A stretch of DNA of 64,000 nucleotides from Microbacterium excoecariae (lineage in GTDB: Bacteria; Actinomycetota; Actinomycetes; Actinomycetales; Microbacteriaceae). The notes below the pieces were generated by a model. That model was not told the DNA's origin. It worked only from the letters and a program-made list of their open reading frames with translations, and searched no databases. Each line of letters begins with the position of its first letter. Position 1 is the first letter of the stretch. The stretch covers positions 496,001-560,000 of the forward strand of contig NZ_JAANCO010000001.1 in assembly GCF_011326725.1 (NCBI RefSeq). The letters run 5' to 3'. Positions 34,302 to 42,295 of the stretch are shown piece by piece. A program made the position numbers and the translations under genes.

Positions 34302-35090
34302 ATGACGAACGGGCAGCAGAACATGGGTGTCTCGCACGAGATCGATGCCGACACGGCCGTGCCGGGGCGGGAGACCCGCAGCGACGCCCCGCCGCTTCGC
34401 GTCGACTTCTCGGGCGAGGTCCACGTCGTCCAGCCGGGTCAGTCCTTCACGATCGGCCGCGAGGGCGACCTCGAGGTCGACGACAACCCCTACCTGCACC
34501 GCACCTTCCTCGAGCTGGCCTACGCCGAGGGGCTGTGGTGGCTCTCGAACATCGGATCGCGCCTGTCCGCGACCGTCTCGAGCGCGGGCGGGGCCGTGCA
34601 GTCGTGGCTGTCGCCCGGCGCGCGCCTGCCGGTCGTGTTCGAGCACAGCGTCGTCGTGTTCACGGCGGGGCCGACGACCTACGAGGTGGCGCTGAACGCC
34701 CCGGCGGCGCAGTACGCCGTGTCCAGCCAGGTGCAGGAGTCGATCTCGGGCGAGACGACGGTCATGCCGGTCCGGCTCACGCCGTCGCAGAAGCAGCTCA
34801 TCGTGGCGCTGGCCGAGCCGATGCTGCGCCGCGAGGGCGTGTCGGTGAGCGACCTCCCGTCGTCCGCGACCGCCGCCAAGCGGCTGGGCTGGTCGATGAG
34901 CAAGTTCAACCGCAAGCTCGACAACGTCTGCGACAAGCTCGATCGCATGGGGGTGCAGGGGCTACGCGGATCCGCGGGCAAGCTCGCGATGAATCGCCGC
35001 GCGCGCCTCGTGGAGTACGCGGTCTCGTCCCAGCTCGTCGGCCGCGCCGACCTGCCCCTGCTCGACGCGGGCGACCTCGAGGACGACTAG
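34302..35090 (+). CDS. FHA-like / winged-helix regulatory protein
   Basis: 262 residues from ATG 34302 behind GGGGGA; a start at 34272 is possible but poorly placed. Residues about 30-130 form a beta-rich FHA-like domain (SFTIGREGDLEVDDNPYLH), without the canonical S-x2-H after the GRE loop. Residues about 155-240 are helical and basic with RLTPSQKQLIVALAEPML and GWSMSKFNRKLDNVCDKL, which read as a helix-turn-helix. Candidate regulator of the four palindromic promoters. The preceding gene is in the same direction, 39 bp upstream. Confidence 0.65.
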   Translation: MTNGQQNMGVSHEIDADTAVPGRETRSDAPPLRVDFSGEVHVVQPGQSFTIGREGDLEVDDNPYLHRTFLELAYAEGLWWLSNIGSRLSATVSSAGGAVQSWLSPGARLPVVFEHSVVVFTAGPTTYEVALNAPAAQYAVSSQVQESISGETTVMPVRLTPSQKQLIVALAEPMLRREGVSVSDLPSSATAAKRLGWSMSKFNRKLDNVCDKLDRMGVQGLRGSAGKLAMNRRARLVEYAVSSQLVGRADLPLLDAGDLEDD

Positions 35091-35093
35091 CCC

Positions 35094-35690
35094 TCAGGCG
35101 TGGGGGATCCCCGCGCCGCCCTTGGACGCCTGGTACGTGGCCGAGAGCTCGTCGTAGGTGCCCGCGATCCGCGCGATCCGGTCCGTCAGGTCCGCCGGCC
35201 CCGCGATGGGGTGGCTCGTGAAGAACGCGTTGTCGCGGTTGTAGAGGTCCCGCCCGGGCGCGGGCTCGGTGCGATCCGGGTCCGGCACGGCGTAGACGGC
35301 CTTGAGGATCCGGATGTCGTGGGGGATCGCGAAGGCGTCGGCCGAGTCCTGGTGGCTAAACAGGTAGGCGAATTCCTCAAAGCCCGCCCACGCGATCCCC
35401 GACAGGCACAGCGAGCACGGCTCGTGCGTCGCGAGGAACAGGCACTCGGACGGATCCGGGCGCCCCGCCGCGGGCAGCTCGTGGAAGCGCTTGATCGCGT
35501 GGATCTCCCCGTGCCAGAGCGGGTTCTCGATCTCGTTGTTCGTCTCCGCGACGACCACCGACAGGTCGTCCCGGCGCAGGATCGCGGCGCCGAAGAGCTT
35601 GTTGCCGCGGGCGACGCCCGCGCGCGTGAGGGGGACGATGTCCTCCTCGATGACGTCGAGGAGACGGGAGCGGGTGGCAGGATCGAGCAT
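35094..35690 (-). CDS. Cytidine/guanine deaminase-family zinc enzyme
   Basis: 198 residues. Zinc site of the nucleoside/base deaminases: His-Ala-Glu-like HGE (WHGEIHAIKRF near residue 60, catalytic Glu) and PCSLCLSG (two Cys, near residue 91). The long C-terminal part with YLFSHQDSADAF is unlike TadA, so a free base or small nucleoside is the likelier substrate. Convergent with the FHA-like gene (3 bp apart). A CAGGAT hexamer 6 nt before the ATG could be a leaderless -10. Confidence 0.75.
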   Translation of the reverse strand: MLDPATRSRLLDVIEEDIVPLTRAGVARGNKLFGAAILRRDDLSVVVAETNNEIENPLWHGEIHAIKRFHELPAAGRPDPSECLFLATHEPCSLCLSGIAWAGFEEFAYLFSHQDSADAFAIPHDIRILKAVYAVPDPDRTEPAPGRDLYNRDNAFFTSHPIAGPADLTDRIARIAGTYDELSATYQASKGGAGIPHA

Positions 35691-35726
35691 GGCCCGATCC
35701 TGCCACCCGCGTGTTTCGGGGGTGCG

Positions 35727-37118
35727 TCAGCCCGCGATCTTCGACTTCACGACGCTCTCGGCCAGGCCCGTGTAGGTCGCCGGCGTCAGCGCGATGAGGC
35801 GCTCCTTGGCGGCGTCGCCGATGTCCAGCCCGCGCACGAACTCCGCGAGGTCGTCCGCGCCCAGGCGGTGCCCCCGCGTCAGGTCCTTCAGCAGTGCGTA
35901 GGGGTCGCTGATCTCGGAGCGCCCGGCGACGACCTCGGCGCGGATCACCGTCTGGATCGCCTCGGCGAGCACCTCCCAGTTGCCGTCGAGGTCTGACAGA
36001 AGCACGTCGCGCGCGAGCGAAATCTGGTCGAGGCCGCCCAGCAGGTTCGTCAGCGCGAGGCGCGAGTGCCCGAACGCGACGCCGATGTTGCGCTGCGTCG
36101 TCGAGTCGGTGAGGTCCCGCTGCAGGCGCGAGGTGACGAGCGTCTGGCCGAGCGTCTGGAGGAGCCCGCCCGCGATCTCGAGGTTCGCTTCGGCGTTTTC
36201 GAACTTGATGGGGTTGATCTTGTGCGGCATGGTCGAGGATCCGGTCGCGCCCGCGACGGGGATCTGCGTGAAGTAGCCGAGTGAGATGTACGTCCAGATG
36301 TCCTGCGCGAGGTTGTGCAGGATGGCGCCCGCGTGGCGCACGTGGTCGTAGAGCTCGACCTGCCAGTCGTGCGACTCGATCTGGGTCGTCAGCGGGTTGA
36401 AGGTCAGGCCGAGCGGGCCCTCGACGAACTCGCGCGTGAGCTGCGGCCAGGCGACCAGCGGATCCGCGGCGAGGTGCGCGGACCAGGTGCCCGTCGCGCC
36501 CGAGAACTTCGCCATGAACTCGGTCGCCTCGATGCGGGCGAGCACACGCTCGAGCCGCCACACGAAGACGCCGAGCTCCTTGCCCATCGTCGTCGGTGTC
36601 GCGGGCTGGCCGTGCGTGCGGGCGAGCATCGGCGCGTCGGCGAGCTCCAGCGAGACGGCGCGGAGCTTCTCGATGACCTCGCGGAACGTCGGCAGCCAGC
36701 CGTCCTGCACAGCCCGCTTGACGGTGAGCGCGTACGCCGTGGAGTTGATGTCCTCGCTCGTGCAGGCGAAGTGCGTGAGCTCGGCGAGGTGGCCGAGGCC
36801 GAGGCGCTCGAGGCGGTCGCGCACGAGGTACTCGACGGCCTTGACGTCGTGGCGCGTGACGGCCTCCTTCTCGGCGAGCCAGTCGATCTCCTCCTGCCCG
36901 AAGTCGAGGTACGCGAGGCGCAGCTTGTCCTGCGTCTCGACGGGAACCGGATCCGTGCCAAACACGCGGTTGTCGGCGAGGTGGAGCAGCCACTCGACCT
37001 CGACCTCGACGCGGGCGCGGTTGAGGCCGGCCTCCGACAGGTAGTCGGGCAGCGTGCCCATCGCGGCGCGGTAGCGGCCGTCGAGGGGGCTGAGCGGCTG
37101 CGGGGGAAGGGCGGTCAT
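35727..37118 (-). CDS. purB: Adenylosuccinate lyase
   Basis: 463 residues from ATG 37118 behind GGAGGTG nine bases upstream; a GTG four codons earlier is less likely. Fumarase/aspartase-family signature SSTMPHKINPIKFENAE near residue 290, in the form SSxMPxKxNP. The N-terminus LSPLDGRYR is characteristic of PurB. It releases fumarate at two steps of purine synthesis. The gene stands alone. Confidence 0.93.
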   Translation of the reverse strand: MTALPPQPLSPLDGRYRAAMGTLPDYLSEAGLNRARVEVEVEWLLHLADNRVFGTDPVPVETQDKLRLAYLDFGQEEIDWLAEKEAVTRHDVKAVEYLVRDRLERLGLGHLAELTHFACTSEDINSTAYALTVKRAVQDGWLPTFREVIEKLRAVSLELADAPMLARTHGQPATPTTMGKELGVFVWRLERVLARIEATEFMAKFSGATGTWSAHLAADPLVAWPQLTREFVEGPLGLTFNPLTTQIESHDWQVELYDHVRHAGAILHNLAQDIWTYISLGYFTQIPVAGATGSSTMPHKINPIKFENAEANLEIAGGLLQTLGQTLVTSRLQRDLTDSTTQRNIGVAFGHSRLALTNLLGGLDQISLARDVLLSDLDGNWEVLAEAIQTVIRAEVVAGRSEISDPYALLKDLTRGHRLGADDLAEFVRGLDIGDAAKERLIALTPATYTGLAESVVKSKIAG

Positions 37119-37284
37119 GGGAAAAGGCACCTCCGGTTCGAGGCGGGCAGTGGAGTTCCCAGCCTATGCGCCGGGGCGGACATCCCGCGGCCCGGCTCGT
37201 TCACATCCCCCGCGCGACCCGGGTTGTGTGAGGATCCGCCCTCCCCGCGGGCCGGGGCGGGCGGCCGCCGACGAGGCTGGGGCC

Positions 37285-37539
37285 ATGATGACGGGACTCG
37301 AGAGGGCCGAGGCGCTGTGGCGGGCGCGGGACGAGCTCGCGGCGGCGGCCGACGAGATGGCGGTCGTGGGGCGCGCGATGTTCTCGGTCGCGGACGACGC
37401 GGGGTGGCGCTCGCGCGCCGGGACGGCCTTCCGCGAGCGCGCCGAGGAGCTGGCCGACGCGGCGTCGGCGGCGTCGGCGGAGTTCAGGGTCGCGGCCGTG
37501 GAGCTGCTCGCGGCCGGCAATAGGGCGGTGCTCACGTGA
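37285..37539 (+). CDS. WXG100-like small helical protein
   Basis: 84 residues. Two helices around a turn with GWRSRAGTAFRER, i.e. W-x-S in place of WXG followed by A-x2-F, the usual WXG100 spacing. Acidic first helix (LWRARDELAAAADEM). The stop overlaps the start of the next gene (GTGA), a strong sign that the two products act together. It may be a further substrate of the secretion system 2 kb upstream; the promoter motif of that locus is not present here. Confidence 0.65.
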   Translation: MMTGLERAEALWRARDELAAAADEMAVVGRAMFSVADDAGWRSRAGTAFRERAEELADAASAASAEFRVAAVELLAAGNRAVLT

Positions 37540-38906
37540 GCCTCGAGGTGACGGACGGCGCCGTCGTCGCGGTAGACCCGGCGGAGCTGCGCTTTCTCGC
37601 GCAGCGCGTGCGCGCGCTCGCCGAGACCGCGCGCGAGGCCGCCGGGTCCGCGGCCCGCGCCGGGGCGCAGGCCGCGCTCGCGGGCGGCCCCGGCCTCGCC
37701 CGCCCCGACACCGCGCACGCGTGGGCCGCGGAGGCCGAGGTGCTCGCGACGGGGCTCGCCCAGGCCGCCGACGCGTACGAGATCGTCGAGCTGCGCACGG
37801 CGGTCGCGATGGGCGGATCCGGCGCCGCGGCGGCGGACCGCGAGCTGTCCGCGCTCGAGGCCGCGAATCCCCAGGCGGCCGCCCAGGCCGACCACCTCTG
37901 GGCGGCGTGGCGGGCGCTCGCCGGCGACGCGCTCGTCGAGCACATGTCGGACGCGGGCCCCGCCGGCGCCCGCGCCGCCACGACGCTCCTTGCCGTGCTC
38001 GCGGCGGGACGCGTCGCGCTCGGGATGGGGCGCGGGTCCCTCGGCGAACCGGCGCGGGCCGAGCGTCGGCGTCGGGAGGGCGGCGGCCCGCGCGGCCTCG
38101 TGCCCATGACGTTTCGGCGGGGACCGGGGCACGCCCCGGCCGGACTCGCCGAGGCCGTCGCGCGCATCCCGAACTCCGAGGGGATCTTTCGCTTCGACAT
38201 GAACGAGCGGGTTCTCGTCGAGCGATACACGATGCCGGAGGCGCCGGACCGGTATGCCGTCTACATCGCCGGCTCGAGCGAGATGCCGTGGGACGACACG
38301 GATCCGTTCTCCTGGGGCAACAACCTCGGCCTGTACCTGGGCGAGCCCGGCGGGGAGGGGTACGACTTCGTCGTCGCGGCGCTCGAGGAGGCGGGCGCGG
38401 AGCCGGGAGACGTCGTCGACGCCGTCGGCTTCTCGCAGGGGGCGATGATCGCGCAGCGCCTCGCGACCGACAGCGCGTTCGACGTCCAGCGCGTCACGAC
38501 GGTCGGATCCCCGCTCCACATCCCCGTCGGCGACGCGGTCGCGCTCACGATCGCGCACGAGGACGACCCCGTCGCGGCGCTCGCCGACGGCGGATCCCCG
38601 GCCGCGCTCGGCGGCGACGGCAGCGCGCTCGTGCGGCGGCCCTTCGCGGAGGAGGACCTCGGCCTCCTCGAATGGTCGATCCCCGCGCACCGCGTGAGCG
38701 CATACGCGTCGACGGCGTGGGCGTTCGAGCACTCGGGGGATCCGCGCGCGGGCGACGCGGCCGCCTACTATGCGTCGCTGGGGGAGGCCGACCGCGTCGA
38801 GCGGTTCATCTTCGTCGCGCCGGAGGACCCGCCGGGCCGGCGCCTGGGCGGGCCGGCGGAGCGGGGCGGTGCTACCGGCGGCGCTTCTGCTGGGGCCGCA
38901 GGATGA
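37536..38906 (+). CDS. Helical domain fused to alpha/beta hydrolase, possible secreted effector
   Basis: 456 residues from GTG 37536. Residues 1-150 are Ala-rich helices (AELRFLAQRVRALAETARE) similar in style to WXG/PPE-type heads. Residues about 195-430 look like an alpha/beta hydrolase: a nucleophile elbow GFSQGAM near residue 303 (G-x-S-x-G), later acidic residues in AHEDDPVAAL and a possible catalytic His in SIPAHRVSAY. No signal peptide, so export would need the type VII route. The last 25 residues are low-complexity Gly/Ala. Convergent overlap of 35 bp with the next gene. Lipase or esterase activity is inference. Confidence 0.65.
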   Translation: MSLEVTDGAVVAVDPAELRFLAQRVRALAETAREAAGSAARAGAQAALAGGPGLARPDTAHAWAAEAEVLATGLAQAADAYEIVELRTAVAMGGSGAAAADRELSALEAANPQAAAQADHLWAAWRALAGDALVEHMSDAGPAGARAATTLLAVLAAGRVALGMGRGSLGEPARAERRRREGGGPRGLVPMTFRRGPGHAPAGLAEAVARIPNSEGIFRFDMNERVLVERYTMPEAPDRYAVYIAGSSEMPWDDTDPFSWGNNLGLYLGEPGGEGYDFVVAALEEAGAEPGDVVDAVGFSQGAMIAQRLATDSAFDVQRVTTVGSPLHIPVGDAVALTIAHEDDPVAALADGGSPAALGGDGSALVRRPFAEEDLGLLEWSIPAHRVSAYASTAWAFEHSGDPRAGDAAAYYASLGEADRVERFIFVAPEDPPGRRLGGPAERGGATGGASAGAAG

Positions 38907-39270
38907 TGCCGAACGCCCAGTTGATGACGCTGAGGAGGATCCCCGCGAGCACGCCCGGCCAGAACGCGCCGACGGCGAGGCCCCAGTCCCAGAAGTCCGT
39001 GACCCACGCGGTGATCATGAGGAGCACGCCGTTGAGGAGCAGCGACACGAGCCCGAGGGTGAGGACGAACAACGGGAAGGCGACGATCTTGATGATCGTG
39101 CCGATGATCGAGTTGACCAGGCCAAACAGTGCCCCGAGCGCGACGAGCGTCAGGATGAGCTGCAGGTCGCGGCCCGGCGCGAACGGCGTGACCGAGATCT
39201 GCAGGAACGGGATCAGCGAGAGCACCCAGATGGCGAACCCGTTGACGATCGAGCGGATGATGAACCCCAT
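38872..39270 (-). CDS. Phage-holin-family / 4TM membrane protein
   Basis: 132 residues from ATG 39270 with four membrane helices and a basic tail (RPQQKRRR). Matches the mycobacterial 4TM / phage_holin_4_2 family, a common single-copy chromosomal family in actinobacteria without phage context. Role unknown. The minus-strand hexamer CACACT lies 6 nt before the ATG, the same as at the pabC-like gene. Confidence 0.75.
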   Translation of the reverse strand: MGFIIRSIVNGFAIWVLSLIPFLQISVTPFAPGRDLQLILTLVALGALFGLVNSIIGTIIKIVAFPLFVLTLGLVSLLLNGVLLMITAWVTDFWDWGLAVGAFWPGVLAGILLSVINWAFGIILRPQQKRRR

Positions 39271-39333
39271 GCGGCCAGTGTGACAGGAGAAGCCCGCGCG
39301 CGGGCCCCGCGTTCGCCGAACGCGCGTCGTGCG

Positions 39334-39339
39334 TAGGAT
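39334..39339 (+). promoter_or_regulatory. -10 element of leaderless aminotransferase promoter
   Basis: TAGGAT ends 6 nt before the GTG at 39346; no ribosome binding site. Confidence 0.55.
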
Positions 39340-39345
39340 CGACGC

Positions 39346-40413
39346 GTGAGCACCGAGCCCGTTCTGCCCCGCGTCCGCCCCGAGATCGCCGCGCTGCCGC
39401 CCTACCGGCAGGGGCGCGCCGCGAGCGCCGACGGCTTCAAGCTCTCGAGCAACGAGAACCCCTTCGAGCCGCTGCCCGGCGTCGTCGAGGCCGTGCGCGA
39501 CGAGGTCGCGCTCAACCGGTACCCGGACGCGACGGCCGGGCAGCTTCGCGCGGCGCTCGCCGTCCGCTACGGCGTGACGGCCGACGACGTGCTCGTGGGG
39601 GCGGGGAGCGTCTCGCTCATCGCCGCGTTCCTGCAGGCCGCCGCGGGCCCGGGCGACGAGGTGGTGTACGCGTGGCGCTCGTTCGAGGCGTACCCGAGCC
39701 TCACGCTCGTGGCCGGCGCGACGAGCGTGCAGGTCCCGAACCGGCCGGACGGCCGCCACGACCTCCCGGCGATGGCCGCGGCCGTGACCGACCGCACGCG
39801 CTGTATCGTGCTCTGCACGCCGAACAACCCGACGGGCCCGATCATCACGCGGGCCGAGTTCGAGGAGTTCCTCGCCGCCGTGCCCGCCGACGTCCTCGTG
39901 ATCCTTGACGAGGCCTATGCCGAGTTCGTGACGGATCCGGAGGCCGTCGATGGGCTCGGCCAGCGCGTGTTCGCCTCGCACCCGAACGTCGTCGTCCTGC
40001 GCACCTTCTCCAAGGCCTACGGGCTGGCGGCCCTGCGCATCGGGTACGCGATCGGCGACGCCCGCGTCCTCGACGCCGCGCGCGCGACGCTTATCCCGCT
40101 CTCGGTCACGGCGCAGGCGGAGCACGCGGCGCTGGCGAGCCTCGCGCGCGACGCGGAGGTGCGGATCCGGGTCGCGGAGCTCGTCGAGCGCCGCGACCGG
40201 CTCGTGGCCGGCCTCCGCGACGCGGGGTGGGATGTGCCGGACAGCCAGTCGAACTTCGTGTGGCTCCCGACGACGGATCCGGCCGTGGCGACCGCGTTCG
40301 AGGACGCGGGCCTCATGGTTCGCCCGTTCCCGGACGGCGTACGCATCTCGGTCGGCGAGGCCACGTCGATCGCCCCCCTCATCGACGTCGCTAAGTCCAC
40401 AATTCTCCGGTAA
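39346..40413 (+). CDS. Histidinol-phosphate / aromatic amino acid aminotransferase
   Basis: 355 residues from GTG 39346. Fold-type I PLP enzyme with [13 protein letters not shown] near the start, [10 protein letters not shown] near residue 163, DEAYAEF near 188 and the PLP lysine in [15 protein letters not shown] near 225. HisC and the actinobacterial aromatic aminotransferase Pat share this profile and cannot be told apart here; no his genes are nearby, which favours Pat. The last codons and the stop lie within a perfect 30-bp inverted repeat. Confidence 0.82.
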   Translation: MSTEPVLPRVRPEIAALPPYRQGRAASADGFKLSSNENPFEPLPGVVEAVRDEVALNRYPDATAGQLRAALAVRYGVTADDVLVGAGSVSLIAAFLQAAAGPGDEVVYAWRSFEAYPSLTLVAGATSVQVPNRPDGRHDLPAMAAAVTDRTRCIVLCTPNNPTGPIITRAEFEEFLAAVPADVLVILDEAYAEFVTDPEAVDGLGQRVFASHPNVVVLRTFSKAYGLAALRIGYAIGDARVLDAARATLIPLSVTAQAEHAALASLARDAEVRIRVAELVERRDRLVAGLRDAGWDVPDSQSNFVWLPTTDPAVATAFEDAGLMVRPFPDGVRISVGEATSIAPLIDVAKSTILR

Positions 40414-40457
40414 GTCTCCGCGTCTTACGCGGAGACTTACCGGAGAATTGTGGACTT
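40393..40457. repeat. Perfect 30-bp inverted repeat, possible bidirectional terminator
   Basis: Arms 40393-40422 and 40428-40457 are exact reverse complements with a 5-nt centre TCTTA. The arm starts AAGTCCACAATTCTCCGG and is richer in A/T than the surroundings. It spans the stop codon of the aminotransferase and ends 6 bp before the convergent acyl-CoA synthetase stop. It could end transcription from both sides, although it is much longer than needed and no U tract follows. Confidence 0.85.
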
Positions 40458-40463
40458 GTGGGG

Positions 40464-42158
40464 CTACGGGCGCGAGCGAAGGCCCGGGAACTGGTCGTCG
40501 CGGAACTCGCCCGAGCGGTCGAGGTGCGGATCCTCCTCGCGGGCGCGCAGCTCCACGCGCCGGATCTTGCCCGAGATCGTCTTCGGGAGATCGAAGAACT
40601 CGACGCGGCGCACGCGCAGGTAGGGCGCGAGGTGGGCGCGGGCGTGCGCGAGGATATCGCGCGCCGTCTCGGCCGTGGGCTCGTGGCCCGGCGCGAGCGC
40701 GATGTACGCCTTCGGCACGGCGAGGCGCAGCGGATCCGGTGCCGGCACGACGGCCGCCTCGGACACGGCGGGGTGCGCGATGAGCGCCGACTCCAGCTCG
40801 AACGGGCTGATCTTGTAGTCGCTCGCCTTGAACACGTCGTCCGTGCGGCCGACGTAGGTGATGAACCCGTCGGCGTCGCGGGCGGCGATGTCGCCCGTGC
40901 GGTAGTAGCCACCCCGCGTCGCCTCGGCCGTGCGCTCCTCGTCGCCCCAGTAGCCGGTCATGAGCGGCAGGACGGGGCGGGACAGGTCGAGGCAGAGCTC
41001 GCCCTCGCCGGGGCCCTCGATTCGCTCGCCCGTGACCGTGTCGAGGAGGGCGACGGGGTATCCGGGGAGCGGGCGGCCCATGGATCCGGGCTTGAGGTCG
41101 GACCCCGGGGTGTTCCCGATCTGCGCGGTCGTCTCGGTCTGCCCGAACCCGTCGCGGATCGTCAGGCCCCACGCGCGCTCGACGCGCTGGATCACCTCGG
41201 GGTTCAGCGGCTCTCCGGCCGACACGAGCTCGCGGAGCCCCGCGGGGCGCTCGCCGAGGTCGGCGTGGATGAGCATGCGCCACACGGTCGGCGGGCCGCA
41301 GAACGTCGCGACGTCCCGCGCGCGCAGCTCCTGGAGGAGCTTTGCCGCGTCGAAGCGCTGGTAGTTGTAGACGAAGATCGTGGCCTCGGCGATCCACGGG
41401 GCGAAGAAGCTGCTCCAGGCGTGCTTGCCCCAGCCGGGGGACGAGATGTTGAGGTGCACGTCGCCTGGGCGCACCCCGATCCAGTAGGTGGTCGACAGGT
41501 GCCCGACGGGGTACGACACCTGTGAGTGCTCCACGAGCTTGGGGCGAGATGTCGTGCCCGACGTGAAGTACCGCAGGAGCGGGGCCGAGGCCGCCGTCCC
41601 GGGGTGCGGGCGCGGCGCCCACGCGCGTCCCGCGGCGCCGGCGAGGTCGGTCCAGCCGTCCGCCGTCCCCACGCTGATCCGGATCCAGGAGCCCGGGATC
41701 CCCGCGAAGAGCCCCGTATCGCGGGCGTTTGCGATGACGCACCGCACGCCGCCGCGCGTGACGCGGTCCGCGAGGTCCTCCGCGCCGATCGCCGTGGTCG
41801 TGGGGAGGATGACGGCGCCGAGCTTCATGATCGCGAGCATCGCGACCCACATCTCGACCTGGTTGCCGAGCATGAGCATGACGGGCTCGCCGGCGGCGAC
41901 GCCGCGCTCGGCCAGCCAGTCCGCGACGACGTCGGACTCGCGCGAGAGCTCCGCGTAGCTACGGGTGAGCTCGGATCCGTCCTCCTCGACGATGACGAGC
42001 GCGGGGCGGTCGTCGGCGATCTGGTCGAACCAGTCGACCGCCCAGTTGAAGGTGGGCCCGACCTCGGGCCAGGAAAACTCGGCTGCCGCCCGGGCGTGAT
42101 CGCCCGACAGGGCGAGGAGCTGGTCGCGCGCGGCGCGGTAAGACTCGGTTGCGCTCAT
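40464..42158 (-). CDS. AMP-binding acyl-CoA synthetase (medium-chain type)
   Basis: 564 residues from ATG 42158. Adenylate-forming motifs in order: YFTSGTTSRPK near residue 195 (A3), a GQTETT near 335 (A5), YYRTGDIAARD near 408 (A7), GRTDDVFKASDYKISPFE near 425 (A8) and PKTISGKIRR near 525 with the catalytic Lys (A10). The order GQTET / DVFKxSxYxISPFELE matches medium-chain acyl-CoA synthetases. Activates a carboxylic acid to its CoA thioester; the acid is unknown. Opposite the 2-oxoacid dehydrogenase operon. Confidence 0.85.
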   Translation of the reverse strand: MSATESYRAARDQLLALSGDHARAAAEFSWPEVGPTFNWAVDWFDQIADDRPALVIVEEDGSELTRSYAELSRESDVVADWLAERGVAAGEPVMLMLGNQVEMWVAMLAIMKLGAVILPTTTAIGAEDLADRVTRGGVRCVIANARDTGLFAGIPGSWIRISVGTADGWTDLAGAAGRAWAPRPHPGTAASAPLLRYFTSGTTSRPKLVEHSQVSYPVGHLSTTYWIGVRPGDVHLNISSPGWGKHAWSSFFAPWIAEATIFVYNYQRFDAAKLLQELRARDVATFCGPPTVWRMLIHADLGERPAGLRELVSAGEPLNPEVIQRVERAWGLTIRDGFGQTETTAQIGNTPGSDLKPGSMGRPLPGYPVALLDTVTGERIEGPGEGELCLDLSRPVLPLMTGYWGDEERTAEATRGGYYRTGDIAARDADGFITYVGRTDDVFKASDYKISPFELESALIAHPAVSEAAVVPAPDPLRLAVPKAYIALAPGHEPTAETARDILAHARAHLAPYLRVRRVEFFDLPKTISGKIRRVELRAREEDPHLDRSGEFRDDQFPGLRSRP

Positions 42159-42164
42159 TCCGCG

Positions 42165-42170
42165 AGCGTA
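42165..42170 (-). promoter_or_regulatory. -10 element of leaderless acyl-CoA synthetase promoter
   Basis: TACGCT on the minus strand, 6 nt before the ATG at 42158. Confidence 0.5.
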
Positions 42171-42283
42171 TCCGCGGCGCAATGCCCCGCGCGGCATGCC
42201 TCGGGCGGGTTCGTGCGGATCCGACAGCGGATCCGGATATCCATTGTCGGTCGTGCCTTGGCCCGCGGCGGCGCGGGCGGGCC

Positions 42284-42289
42284 TAGCGT
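42284..42289 (+). promoter_or_regulatory. -10 element of leaderless 2-oxoacid dehydrogenase operon promoter
   Basis: TAGCGT 6 nt before the GTG at 42296. The intervening GGAGGG would also serve as a ribosome binding site only if transcription began farther upstream. Confidence 0.45.
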
Positions 42290-42295
42290 GGAGGG

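Noticed and set aside
37140-37284. Secretion-locus promoter motif before the WXG100-like/hydrolase pair
   Set aside because: GGGCAG occurs at 37145 but the second half-site and a TANNNT box at the 38-nt offset are missing.
38872-39270. Phage remnant suggested by a holin-family protein
   Set aside because: No other phage gene nearby; this 4TM family is a normal chromosomal gene in actinobacteria.
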